Shown here: piece after piece, positions 42,641-51,608 of the stretch | How the letters are laid out: each line of letters begins with the position of its first letter | Numbering within the stretch: position 1 is the stretch's first letter | From: Lachnospiraceae bacterium C1.1 | GTDB lineage: Bacteria; Bacillota; Clostridia; Lachnospirales; Lachnospiraceae | Assembly: GCA_030434875.1 (NCBI GenBank) | Contig: JAUISW010000001.1 | Coordinates: forward strand, 693,501-757,500 | Length of the DNA: 64,000 nt | Direction of reading: 5' to 3' | Position numbers and translations under genes: made by a program | The notes under the pieces: model-generated | What the model saw: only the letters and a program-made list of their open reading frames with translations | Database searches by the model: none | What the model was told of the DNA's origin: nothing

Positions 42641-42832
42641 CTATAAGTCCAGTCTCAAAGCATAAACGGATGCGTGTTTACACGCAAATCCGTTTATGCT
42701 TTAGAGACGACAACATGTATGAGTGTGTAGGGCGACAGCCCGGAACACGAATACATGTAGCATGGCGAAAGCACGTAGTGCGGAGCCATGCGTAGGACTT
42801 ATAGGCATGGTGGCGCATGGCGTAAGCCATGC
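42641..42832. ncRNA. Cloverleaf-like structured element of unknown function
   Basis: A perfect 10-bp closing stem CTATAAGTCC/GGACTTATAG (42641-42650, 42795-42804) encloses three arms. Arm 1: 19-bp stem with one bulge (42652-42670 with 42689-42708) plus a perfect inner TGCGTGT-TT-ACACGCA (42671-42686). Arm 2: ACATGTAT/ATACATGT (42713-42720, 42751-42758), then GTGT/ACAC and GGGC-GACA-GCCC (42730-42741). Arm 3: GCATGGC/GCCATGC (42760-42766, 42785-42791) with GCAC-GTA-GTGC inside. A fourth hairpin GCATGGC-GTAA-GCCATGC (42815-42832) follows. It holds no ORF of note. It may be a transcribed RNA, a mobile repeat or a recombination site; strand unknown. The rest of the gap to 43023 is AT-rich with a TATAAT at 42911. 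Confidence 0.55.
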
Positions 42833-43023
42833 ATGAAAGTTTACTGTGTTATTTTAGCTTTAAGTATGAAAATCAATAAATTTTCACTTTTATTTTCGTG
42901 AGGATTATTATATAATATCATGTATTGTTTTTGCAACAGATAAAAGCTTCTTTTCTATGATGATAAAAAACATGGTTAATTAAAGAGGTTTAAGATAATT
43001 TATAAACGGAGGTTTTACTATTT

Positions 43024-43533
43024 ATGGCACTTCTTGATCAGTGGAGAGACATGGCTTACTCAGCCACAGCAAACAAAGGAGACTTACAGAGACTTTGGAA
43101 GGATTACTTCATGAAGGAGCGTGATATTTACGCTATTCTTCTTAAAAATCCTGATGAAGAGGTAAAGGGCACAGTTAAAGAACTGGCTGATAAATATGGT
43201 GTTGATATCATGACCATGACAGGATTTCTTGATGGAATTCAGGAGTCCTTAAAGGTTGAGAATGATATAGAGAACATGGAAGAGGATACTCAGGTTTCTC
43301 TCGGATTCGATAAGGTTAAGCTTTACAAGAACATGGTTGCAGCTAAGGCTGACTGGCTCTATGGCCTTGAAGAGTGGAATTCAATCTTCACAGAAGAAGA
43401 GAAGGATCAGTATTATAAAGAGCAGAAGCGCTCTCAGACTTTCGTACGCGCAGAGAAAAAAGTTGGAAGAAACGATCCCTGCCCTTGTGGAAGCGGTAAG
43501 AAATATAAGCACTGCTGCGGAAGAAACGCGTAA
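43024..43533 (+). CDS. SEC-C motif protein
   Basis: 169 residues. A helical, acidic body (about 1-140: [40 protein letters not shown]) ends in a zinc-binding SEC-C motif [20 protein letters not shown] (about 147-166), the same as at the end of SecA. Such stand-alone proteins are thought to bind zinc and perhaps partner SecB-like or ribosomal factors, but their role is not settled. AACGGAGG precedes the ATG at 43024. It is 28 bases upstream of thrS and may share its transcript. Confidence 0.85.
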   Translation: MALLDQWRDMAYSATANKGDLQRLWKDYFMKERDIYAILLKNPDEEVKGTVKELADKYGVDIMTMTGFLDGIQESLKVENDIENMEEDTQVSLGFDKVKLYKNMVAAKADWLYGLEEWNSIFTEEEKDQYYKEQKRSQTFVRAEKKVGRNDPCPCGSGKKYKHCCGRNA

Positions 43534-43561
43534 TCAATAAATGCAACCTGAAAGGATAGTT

Positions 43562-45409
43562 ATGGAGAAAGAAGAATATCTTGGGCTCTACCGCCATTCG
43601 CTGGCACATATACTTGCCAAGGCGGTAATTGAAATTTTTGGAAAAGAAAACGTACAGTATGCTATCGGACCGCAGATCGATGATGGCTGCTATTATGATT
43701 TCACACTTCCTCGTTCTGTTTCGGACGATGATTTCAAGACAATTGAAGACAAAATGCGTGAAATCATTAAGAGAAGAGAAGCATGGACCAGAAAAGAAGT
43801 TTCAAAGACAGAAGCACTCGAAATCTTTGCTGATCAGAAATTCAAGAAGGAACTTATCGAAGACCTTCCTGAAGACGAGATCATTACAGTATACTACACA
43901 GGTGATGATTACGTAGATCTTTGCCGTGGACCTCATGTAGAAAACTCACAGGAGCTCATGAATGCAGCTTATAAGGTAAAGGCTGTATCAGGTGCATACT
44001 GGAGAGGTGATGAGAAGCGCGACCAGATGCAGAGAATTTATCTCTATGCATTCCCTTCAAAGGATGAGCTTAAGGCTCACCTTGCATGGGTAAAGGAAGC
44101 ACAGGAGAGAAATCACGTAAAGATCGGAAAAGATATGGAACTCTTTATGTTCCAGGATACAGCTCCGGGAATGGCTTACTGGCTTCCAAGAGGATGGAGA
44201 ATGTATCTTGAGCTTATGAAATTCTCACGTGAGATTCAGGATAAGCACGGATATACAGAGATTTCCGCACCTCTTATCAATAATAAAAAGCTCTGGCTCG
44301 TAAGTGGTCACTGGGCTCACTATGTAAATAATATGTTCCTTATCCCCGGTGTTACCAAGGGAACCAAGGCTACAGATACAATCAAGCTTGACGAGGATTC
44401 AGCATTTAACCAGATCGAAGCTGAGTTTTCTATCGAAGCTGAAGATACAATGGCTGCAAAGCCTATGAACTGCCCGAATGCAATGCTTACATTCAAGAGA
44501 CAGACACGTTCATACAAAGATCTTCCTATTCGTTACAGTGAGATGGATGTTCTTCATCGTAAGGAGAAATCCGGTGCAACAAATGGACTTTTCAGAGTTC
44601 AGGAGTTCAGACAGGATGATGATCATACATTCGTAACAAATGATCAGATCAAAGATGAGATTATGGATGTTATCAGTATTGCAGATGAGATCTACAGCAC
44701 ATTTGGTCTTACATATCGTGCTGAGTTCTCAACAAGACCTGATGATTTCATGGGCGATATCAATGTATGGAACCGTGCAGAGGCTTCCTTAAAGGAAATC
44801 CTTGATGAGAAGTACGGTGAAGGCAAGTATGAAGTAAATGAAGGTGATGGAGCTTTCTATGGTCCTAAGATCGACCTTCAGATAAAGGATGCTCTTGGAC
44901 GTGAGTGGCAGTGTGGTACTGTTCAGCTTGACTTCCAGCTTCCTCATAACTTTGAGCTTTCCTACAGCGACAGCGACGGAAGCATCAAGGAGCCGGTAGT
45001 TATCCACAGAGCTATTTTTGGTTCATTTGAGCGTTTCATCGGTATCATCACAGAGCACTTCAAGGGTGCATATCCTTTCTGGCTCAGCCCTTATCAGGTA
45101 GGTATCGTTCCTATCAGAGCTGAGCACAATGAATATGCAAAGAAGGTTGCTGAAAAGCTTAGCGAGGCAGGTATCCGTGTTGAAGCTGATTATTCAGAGA
45201 ATAACATGAAGACCAAGATCAAGAAGTTTAAGACTCTTAAGGATCCTTATATCCTTGTTCTTGGTGATAAAGAAGCAGCAGAGAATATCGTTTCTGTAAA
45301 CGTAAGAGGAAGCAACCAGCAGATTCAGGGAGTTGCGCTTGATGCGTTCGTAGAAGCATGTAAGAAAATGAATAAAGAGAGAACACTTGAACTTAGTGTA
45401 GAATTTTAA
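43562..45409 (+). CDS. thrS: Threonyl-tRNA synthetase lacking the TGS domain
   Basis: 615 residues. The protein begins almost at the editing domain: the HxxxH pair lies in YRHSLAHILAKA at about residues 12-16, whereas typical ThrS has ~60 residues of TGS domain first. The rest is complete: CRGPHVENS, catalytic motif 2 RVQEFRQDDDHTFV, motif 3 region PVVIHRAIFGSFERFIGIIT, zinc ligands in MNCP, DDHTF and VIHRA, and the C-terminal anticodon-binding domain. The loop before MNCPNAMLTF is longer than usual. I start at 43562 (AAAGGA six bases upstream). There is no room for a T-box leader between it and the SEC-C gene. Confidence 0.93.
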   Translation: MEKEEYLGLYRHSLAHILAKAVIEIFGKENVQYAIGPQIDDGCYYDFTLPRSVSDDDFKTIEDKMREIIKRREAWTRKEVSKTEALEIFADQKFKKELIEDLPEDEIITVYYTGDDYVDLCRGPHVENSQELMNAAYKVKAVSGAYWRGDEKRDQMQRIYLYAFPSKDELKAHLAWVKEAQERNHVKIGKDMELFMFQDTAPGMAYWLPRGWRMYLELMKFSREIQDKHGYTEISAPLINNKKLWLVSGHWAHYVNNMFLIPGVTKGTKATDTIKLDEDSAFNQIEAEFSIEAEDTMAAKPMNCPNAMLTFKRQTRSYKDLPIRYSEMDVLHRKEKSGATNGLFRVQEFRQDDDHTFVTNDQIKDEIMDVISIADEIYSTFGLTYRAEFSTRPDDFMGDINVWNRAEASLKEILDEKYGEGKYEVNEGDGAFYGPKIDLQIKDALGREWQCGTVQLDFQLPHNFELSYSDSDGSIKEPVVIHRAIFGSFERFIGIITEHFKGAYPFWLSPYQVGIVPIRAEHNEYAKKVAEKLSEAGIRVEADYSENNMKTKIKKFKTLKDPYILVLGDKEAAENIVSVNVRGSNQQIQGVALDAFVEACKKMNKERTLELSVEF

Positions 45410-45426
45410 TTGTTGATTTAAATAGT

Positions 45427-45467
45427 AAATATCCCTATTGTCTAGCTGACAATAGGGATATTTTTTT
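45427..45467 (+). terminator. Intrinsic terminator after thrS
   Basis: Perfect 16-bp stem AAATATCCCTATTGTC / GACAATAGGGATATTT (45427-45442, 45448-45463) with a TAGCT loop and T run. The following 220 bases up to the surface protein are very AT-rich and show no gene. Confidence 0.88.
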
Positions 45468-45688
45468 ACTTAAGTAAAAAATATTATAAAAAAGTCAATA
45501 TGCACTTGAAATTATACATTATTCATGATACAGTATACAAGTCTTTGAAAAATATTTGAAAAGTTTGTGAAAATATTGTGAATTGCAAATTTTCAAATTC
45601 TAAATTTTAAAGCGTCAGAGTTGAATTTATTCAATCTGTATTAGAGCCGGACGGAAGATACCGGTTGATTATGGAGGAAATGGAAGTA

Positions 45689-48600
45689 ATGAAACGCAGA
45701 ATACGTATCTTAAGTATTCTTTTGTCATCCGTGATCACATTCACGTCTATCACGACCAATACTGTATATAATGTAAATGCAGCAGAAGAGTCTGTTGAAG
45801 AAGCGGGTGCAGAAGAAGAGTCTGATGACGAAAGTGCTGATGAAGAATCAGAGAACAAAGATTCTGAAGATGCAGGGGAATCAGATGAAGAGGTAAAGGA
45901 AGAGTCTGAAGAAGCTGAAAGCAATGATGAATCTGAGAATTCTGAAAATAATGAGAATTCCGAGAATTCAGAAAATGCCGAAAGTCAGGAAGAGACCTCT
46001 GTAGAGGAGGCAATGCCAACAGAGGCAGTTCCGACAGAGGTAGTGCCAACAGAAGAAGTTCCAACAGAGGCAGTTCCAACAGAGGCAATGCCGACAGAAG
46101 CAGCTCCAACAGAGGCAATGCCGACAGAAGCAATGCCTACAGATGCAGCATCTACGGAAGAAGCTCCAACAGAGGCAATACCTACAGAAACAGCTTCTGA
46201 AGATGAAATACCTACAGAGTCGTCTACAGAAGAGTATACTATTGAAATACCTACAGAGGGAATTTCCGATAACAGCTTTCTTGAAGAATCAAAATTGCAG
46301 AAATCTTCATCAAGCAGATATGTTGAGGTTGAACTTGACGAGAAGATAGAACTTGATGCCGGAAAAGATGCTGTTTTCAGTGATTCATATCAGTGGGAAA
46401 AAATTGATGGAGTCGAGTTTAGTGGTAAGCTGACTAATCGAAATATTAAAATTAAGGTTACAGATTCTGCTTTGATAGGAAAGACTATTGATATTAAATG
46501 TGAGCATAATTGGAATGAATGGGCATTTTTTAGTTGTTCCGAAGAAATAGTATTTCATATTTCTGTTTCGAAAAAGACACCTGATATTAAAATAAATGAC
46601 ATTAAGGATGTAGACTATAGTGCCAGTCCTGTAGCTTACGGTAGTGATAATATTAAATCAGAAGATGATGTTAACTATACTTTTGTATTTTCTAATGACG
46701 AAGCCGGAAATGATGTAATAGATGCTCCTGTAAATGCAGGAGAGTATTACTTTGTTGTCAAGACAGTAGAGAATGAAAGATGTAATGCAGTTACTAAGTC
46801 TAAGAAATTCAAAATACATAAAATTGATCCTGAAATAAAGGTTACAGTAGACGATGCCTACGAGGGAGAAGCATGGGATGATCTTTATTTTGATGTAGAA
46901 TCGATAACAGGTGCAAATGGTCAGAGTCTTGATTATAGCCGATCAGATTTTAAATGGACTAAATCAGGCGAAACGATGAAGTTAAGCTCAATGGAAAAGG
47001 TTGGGAAATGGTTATCTGACGCATTTTCAAGGGTTGAGACCAAGCTGATATATACTCCACCTGAGAAATATTCAAAGAACTATAATGGATTAAAGATAAA
47101 TGTAGAGTTTACTATTTATAAAGATAAGGTTGCATCACTTGAAATCATCGGCGGTGAAAAGACCTACGATGGTCAGCCGTATGATAATGTTCAGGCAAAG
47201 CTTAATGGTGAAGATGTTTCTATTGATGAACTTATAAATGCCGGCGCAGAAGTAAGTTATTATAGAGAGAACAATCAGAAACTTGATGGCGCACCAAAAG
47301 ATGCCGGAAAATATTATGTTAAAGTAAGACTTGACAGCATAAAGGATGAAAGATGGCTTAAAAAGCTTGGACTTTTCAAAACTAAGGATGGCCTTGCTGG
47401 TATTACAAAAGTTGCTGACTTTGAGATCAAGGGTAAAGATCTTCTGATCAATGCAACTCCGCTTGATGGTGTTTATAACGGAGATGATCAGAAGCTTGTA
47501 GATGTTACTGTTGATGGTGTTGTTGCCGGAGATGCTCCTGCGTCTGTAAGTTATAAAGTTAATGACAATGAAACAGATATTGTTCCTTCTGGGAAAAATG
47601 TCGGTGAATATACAGTCACTGTAAAGGCAGATGCAGGAAGTAACTATAATCCCGCATCCGTTGAGAAGACTGCAAAGATCAATAAAGCAGATCTTAAAGT
47701 TACATACGATCCTTATAAAGGTGTTTACGACGGAAAGGCACATAAGACAGTTTCAAATATCTCTGTTAAAGGTGTAAAGGACGAAAATGTTTCCTTTAAT
47801 CTAGGATCAGAAGTAGAAAACTGCTCAGAACCCGGAGAATATAATTTTGATATTCAGGTAATTTCAAATGATCCTAACTATAAAAACGCTACGATATCAG
47901 GTAAAGCTATTGTAGAAAAGATCAAGATTGACGAGAGTAAACTTACAATATCTGCCAATGATATTTATTATAAGAGTGGTAAAAAACCTGAGGTTAAGGT
48001 TATATATGATGGGGATGAGTTATCTCCTGAAGTATATGAAGTAACTTTTGAAAATGAGTCATTTGCAGACATGTCTGTTGGAACGCATAGTTTCAATATA
48101 GAGATCAAAGATGAGCATTATGCGGCAGATAAGACTTTCGCGGGCAGCTTCAATGTAGTTGCAATAACTGCTGAATTTTTCCAGAGGATCAGTTCTAATG
48201 GCGGCAATAAAAAAATCGGAAGTGGATATCTGACAGAAGATTTTTATAATAATAATAAAGATAAGTCAAAGAATATAGCAGATGATGCTTCAATAACTAA
48301 TGCTGTACTTTCCGCTCCGGCTGATCTGACTGATAAGCATAACAATGCTGAGGCTGAGTATTTCTATTTAAAATACAACGCTGACAAACATAAGGCTTAT
48401 GTGTATTCATATGTTGATTACAAACCTGTAGAGTTCTGGATAAGAAAGTCCGGGGAGGTAAGACCGGCTTATGGTAAGCAGGACTTAAACAACAGATATG
48501 CATTGGCAGGAACAGGAAAGATAAAGATTTCTGCTCAAAAAGAAGGAAATGAAGCAAATAATAATATTTCAGACTTCATAATTGAAAGCCCGGATGAGAC

Positions 48601-50296
48601 TGCTGTAAGAAAAGCAGCAATTGCAGCAGGATATACAAATGAAGAGCTTGATGAACGTGATATTACGCTCAACTGGTACAGAATTATCAGCTACGGAAAC
48701 GGAGAAGGCTTAAGATATAATGTTGATGGAAGTCTTATAAATGCAGACGGTTCTGATTACAACCATCATGATCGTTATACTGTAAGCGCATGCTTTATAG
48801 ATGGAAACGGAACAGTAACTGTATCTTCACAGACCGTATATCAGGGCGAGGATTCAGGGCCTGTAGTATTTACACCAAATGAAGATTACTATATCTCTTC
48901 TGTAGAGAGTGCAGGGGAAGCAATTGATATTTCATCTGTAGCAGATAGAAGCTATACTTTCCCGGCTATTGAAAATATCGAATCTGATGTCAATATTACC
49001 GCAGCTGCAAAACGCAAGGCAGCTTTAACAATAACAGCTGCAAGTGCAGAAAAAGTTTATGATGGTAAGACTCTTTCTAATCCTGGATATACAATTTCGG
49101 ATAACGGGGCAGATTATAAAGATTACATCACGGTTTCAGTGGACGGAGCCATTACTAATGTAGGAACTGTAGAAAATAAAGTCAGATATGATCTGGCAGG
49201 AAATGATTATAGATTCAGCAAAATCAATACAGTAAAAGGAAGCCTGACAGTTAATAAAAAGGATGTATCAATTTCTGTAAACAATGCATATAAGACATAT
49301 GGAGAAATTGATCCTGACTTTGTTTCTGATGGATATACCGTAACAGGTCTTGTGAGCGATAATGATCTTGGTGAGATAAGGGTTGTCAGAGAAAATAGTT
49401 CAGAAAAGACTGGTTCTTATGAGGATGTGTTAAATGTAGTCTACACAGAAAATCCTAATTATAACGTAACAGTTTATAAGGGAGATTTTGTTATCAATAA
49501 AGCTTCTGATCTTAAAGTCACAGTATCAGATCAGAGTGTTAAGTATGACGGAAAGGCTCATAGCATTCCTGTAGGAACAGAGATAAGTTCACAGGCTGCA
49601 GATAATAAGGTTGTGTATAGGTTCTTTGAAGATGCATCTGCAACGAAAGAAATTGAAAACAGCTTTACTAATGCCGGAACTTATAACGTATGGGTTCAGG
49701 CATCAGATGAAAATCATAATGCATCTATGGCTGCCGCTAAGATAGTAATTGAGCCCAGAACACTAACATTTACATCTGGTTCAGCAGAACGTAGGAAAAA
49801 TGGTAAAGCGCTTACAAATTCAGAAGTTACGATCACAGGTGATGGATTTGTTAATGATGAGGGAGTAAGCTTCAATGTGACCGGAAGCCAGACAGTAGTT
49901 GGTACAAGTGACAATATTTTTGATTATACATTAAAGGCAAATACACTTGCTTCAAACTACTCGATCAATAAGGTATACGGAAAACTTACAGTTAATAAGA
50001 AAAAGAAGCATTCAAGTCATTCAGACAAATCCAACAGTTCATCGGGAAGTTCTGCTTCTGGAAGCAGCTCTTCAGGAACAGCTGCAATAGCAGCAAGTCC
50101 CGCGGCATCAGTGCTTGGAGACAGAGAAGCACCTGAACAGACAGAAGATGCTGACGAAGGTGTACTTGGAGATAAGGAAAGTCCTAATACAGGAGATAAT
50201 ATGAATCCTGTTATCTGGCTTACAGTATTCCTTGCATCAGGAGCAAGTATTCTTGCAATGATACGTGCTATGGCAGGAAAGAAAAAAGACAACTAA
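45689..50296 (+). CDS. Large cell-wall surface protein with MBG repeats and LPXTG-like anchor
   Basis: 1535 residues. A signal peptide (MKRRIRILSILLSSVITFTS, cleavage near VNAAEES) is followed by a Glu/Ser/Asn-rich acidic region (about 32-109), a Pro-Thr-Glu five-residue repeat (about 110-169), and several MBG/bacterial Ig-like domains with the motif YDGK or YNGD: near residues 480 (KTYDGQPYD), 588 (GVYNGDDQK), 668 (GVYDGKAHK), 1110 (KVYDGKTLS), 1192 (KTYGEIDPD), 1273 (VKYDGKAHS) and 1357. The C terminus has a sorting signal SPNTGD, a membrane helix (VIWLTVFLASGASILAMI) and KKK, so sortase attachment is likely. Start at 45689 behind GGAGG; earlier in-frame starts are less suitable. Probably an adhesin or wall scaffold. 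Confidence 0.88.
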   Translation: MKRRIRILSILLSSVITFTSITTNTVYNVNAAEESVEEAGAEEESDDESADEESENKDSEDAGESDEEVKEESEEAESNDESENSENNENSENSENAESQEETSVEEAMPTEAVPTEVVPTEEVPTEAVPTEAMPTEAAPTEAMPTEAMPTDAASTEEAPTEAIPTETASEDEIPTESSTEEYTIEIPTEGISDNSFLEESKLQKSSSSRYVEVELDEKIELDAGKDAVFSDSYQWEKIDGVEFSGKLTNRNIKIKVTDSALIGKTIDIKCEHNWNEWAFFSCSEEIVFHISVSKKTPDIKINDIKDVDYSASPVAYGSDNIKSEDDVNYTFVFSNDEAGNDVIDAPVNAGEYYFVVKTVENERCNAVTKSKKFKIHKIDPEIKVTVDDAYEGEAWDDLYFDVESITGANGQSLDYSRSDFKWTKSGETMKLSSMEKVGKWLSDAFSRVETKLIYTPPEKYSKNYNGLKINVEFTIYKDKVASLEIIGGEKTYDGQPYDNVQAKLNGEDVSIDELINAGAEVSYYRENNQKLDGAPKDAGKYYVKVRLDSIKDERWLKKLGLFKTKDGLAGITKVADFEIKGKDLLINATPLDGVYNGDDQKLVDVTVDGVVAGDAPASVSYKVNDNETDIVPSGKNVGEYTVTVKADAGSNYNPASVEKTAKINKADLKVTYDPYKGVYDGKAHKTVSNISVKGVKDENVSFNLGSEVENCSEPGEYNFDIQVISNDPNYKNATISGKAIVEKIKIDESKLTISANDIYYKSGKKPEVKVIYDGDELSPEVYEVTFENESFADMSVGTHSFNIEIKDEHYAADKTFAGSFNVVAITAEFFQRISSNGGNKKIGSGYLTEDFYNNNKDKSKNIADDASITNAVLSAPADLTDKHNNAEAEYFYLKYNADKHKAYVYSYVDYKPVEFWIRKSGEVRPAYGKQDLNNRYALAGTGKIKISAQKEGNEANNNISDFIIESPDETAVRKAAIAAGYTNEELDERDITLNWYRIISYGNGEGLRYNVDGSLINADGSDYNHHDRYTVSACFIDGNGTVTVSSQTVYQGEDSGPVVFTPNEDYYISSVESAGEAIDISSVADRSYTFPAIENIESDVNITAAAKRKAALTITAASAEKVYDGKTLSNPGYTISDNGADYKDYITVSVDGAITNVGTVENKVRYDLAGNDYRFSKINTVKGSLTVNKKDVSISVNNAYKTYGEIDPDFVSDGYTVTGLVSDNDLGEIRVVRENSSEKTGSYEDVLNVVYTENPNYNVTVYKGDFVINKASDLKVTVSDQSVKYDGKAHSIPVGTEISSQAADNKVVYRFFEDASATKEIENSFTNAGTYNVWVQASDENHNASMAAAKIVIEPRTLTFTSGSAERRKNGKALTNSEVTITGDGFVNDEGVSFNVTGSQTVVGTSDNIFDYTLKANTLASNYSINKVYGKLTVNKKKKHSSHSDKSNSSSGSSASGSSSSGTAAIAASPAASVLGDREAPEQTEDADEGVLGDKESPNTGDNMNPVIWLTVFLASGASILAMIRAMAGKKKDN
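46016..46195 (+). repeat. Twelve 15-bp coding repeats (PTEA-type)
   Basis: Twelve consecutive five-residue units of the form PTEAV, PTEVV, PTEEV, PTEAM, PTEAA, PTDAA, STEEA, PTEAI, PTETA inside the surface protein gene. In-frame length changes by slippage would alter the stalk length without breaking the gene. Confidence 0.85.
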
Positions 50297-50328
50297 TAAA
50301 AATTTTTAGAATGCTCATAGCACTAATA

Positions 50329-50376
50329 AACCCACTTTGAATAACATTTTGTTGTTTTGAAAGGTGGGTTTTTTCT
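50329..50376 (+). terminator. Intrinsic terminator after the surface protein
   Basis: AACCCACTTT pairs with AAAGGTGGGTT (50329-50338, 50360-50370, one bulge), followed by TTTTTC. Confidence 0.7.
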
Positions 50377-50511
50377 TGACTTTTATTTATAATTAGTTAA
50401 TAATTCTAAAAAGGAATAAAATAGTACTTGTATAAGTACATAATTGATGATAATATGATATGGGTTTGTTACAAATTGAATACATAATACATCGACTGTA
50501 TACACTTGGAT

Positions 50512-50541
50512 TTGGCAAAACTAAATAAACCTTATTATAAA
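50512..50541 (+). promoter_or_regulatory. Candidate promoter of the exopolysaccharide cluster
   Basis: TTGGCA (50512-50517), 18-base spacer, TATAAA (50536-50541); a second TATAAT lies at 50551-50556 without a good -35. The rest of the gap from 50377 is AT-rich and contains AGTACTT-GTAT-AAGTAC near 50421. Confidence 0.4.
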
Positions 50542-50572
50542 TGAACGCACTATAATAAAGTTTTTATCAATA

Positions 50573-51106
50573 TTGTGTTATCACTCATCTATTAATATAA
50601 ATACGAAGTATGAGTTATCAAATGAGGGGGCGATTAAAATTTCCAGGCAAATTAAAATTGCGTTTATTGCTTCATCGGGAGGACATCTCGAGGAAATAGA
50701 AAGATTAAAAAAAGTAGAAAAAAAATATGACTCCTTCTTGGTTACAGAGGCCGGTGAGTTTTCAAAAACAAATTTCTGCCGCAAAAAATACTATGTTTCA
50801 CAGATGAACAGGAGGCAGCTGGCATTCCTGCCTAAGTTTATTCTTCTATATATAAAAGCATTTTGCATAATGTTAAAAGAAAGGCCTGACTTCATTATAA
50901 CAACAGGAGCCTTGATAGCTTATCCTTTCTGTGTGATAGGCAAGCTGATGGGTGTGAAGATCGTGTATGTTGAGTCATTTGCAAGGGTTAAGCGTCCTTC
51001 ACTTACGGGAAGGCTTCTATATGACTTTTCCGATCTTTTTATTGTTCAGTGGGAGGATATGCTTAAGCTTTATCCGAAGTCAGTTTTGGGAGGTGGCATC
51101 TTTTGA
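50573..51106 (+). CDS. PssD-like (Alg14-type) glycosyltransferase membrane subunit
   Basis: Up to 177 residues. The Alg14-like part starts at IKIAFIASSGGHLEEIERLK and continues FLVTEAGEFSKTNFCRKKYY, PDFIITTGALIAYPFCVIGK and VYVESFARVKRPSLTGRLLY, the usual features of the membrane-tethered subunit that docks an Alg13-like partner. No ATG fits: the frame opens with TTG at 50573, while a GAGGGGG site points to an ATT codon near 50638; the latter would give a ~155-residue product closer to the family length. It overlaps the next gene by four bases. It heads the exopolysaccharide cluster; together the pair should add the second sugar to the lipid carrier. Confidence 0.78.
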   Translation: MCYHSSININTKYELSNEGAIKISRQIKIAFIASSGGHLEEIERLKKVEKKYDSFLVTEAGEFSKTNFCRKKYYVSQMNRRQLAFLPKFILLYIKAFCIMLKERPDFIITTGALIAYPFCVIGKLMGVKIVYVESFARVKRPSLTGRLLYDFSDLFIVQWEDMLKLYPKSVLGGGIF

Positions 51107-51579
51107 TATTTGTAACTTTAGGTACGCAAAAATTTCAAATGAACAGACTTGTGAAGGCTGTTGATAAGCTTGCTGCAGAGATGGAGGAGGAATTTTTCAT
51201 TCAGACAGGCCATTCAAGCTATAAGCCTGAAAACTGCGGCTCACAGCAGTTTCTTTCAAAGGAAGAGTACAAAGCTAAGATTGAAAGCTGCAGGATGCTC
51301 ATAACTCATGCGGGAGTCGGTACGATCATTGAAGGGATAACAGCGGGTAAGCCCGTTATTGTTGTGCCGCGCCTTAAAGACATGAAAGAGCATGTTGATG
51401 ATCATCAGCTTCAGATAGCAGAAGCATTCAGCAATAAAGGTTGCGTTCTCTGCTGCAGTGATGCTGACAAGCTTAAGAAGTATATTCAGAAAGCGGAAAA
51501 GTATGATTTCCAGCCCTATGAAGTCAAGGGAGGAAATATAGAGGATATAGTCCTTGACTTTATAGATATTTTTGATTGA
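51103..51579 (+). CDS. PssE-like (Alg13-type) glycosyltransferase catalytic subunit
   Basis: 158 residues with a GT28 C-terminal domain: MIFVTLGTQKFQMNRLVKAV at the N terminus, then CRMLITHAGVGTIIEGITAG (nucleotide-sugar binding, about 66-85) and KPVIVVPRLKDMKEHVDDHQ with LQIAEAFS. Starts at TTG inside the stop codon of the previous gene, with GGGAGGTGG at good spacing, so the two subunits are translationally coupled. Donor likely UDP-GlcNAc, UDP-glucose or UDP-glucuronate; not decidable here. Confidence 0.88.
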   Translation: MIFVTLGTQKFQMNRLVKAVDKLAAEMEEEFFIQTGHSSYKPENCGSQQFLSKEEYKAKIESCRMLITHAGVGTIIEGITAGKPVIVVPRLKDMKEHVDDHQLQIAEAFSNKGCVLCCSDADKLKKYIQKAEKYDFQPYEVKGGNIEDIVLDFIDIFD

Positions 51580-51608
51580 TTTTTGTTTGATTCTAATCTG
51601 AGGGTAGT

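Noticed and set aside
42598..42795. Plus-strand open frame of 65 codons in the cloverleaf region
   Set aside because: It follows from the inverted repeats, has no ribosome site, and overlaps the structure completely.
43534..43561. T-box leader for thrS
   Set aside because: Only 28 bases separate the SEC-C gene and thrS, and the gap before the SEC-C gene has no specifier-loop or T-box sequence.
46016..46195. CRISPR-like array
   Set aside because: The 15-bp units are in-frame coding repeats without spacers.
47135..47743. Minus-strand open frame of 202 codons inside the surface protein gene
   Set aside because: Antisense shadow of MBG domain coding sequence, no ribosome site, Cys/Ile/Asn-rich composition.
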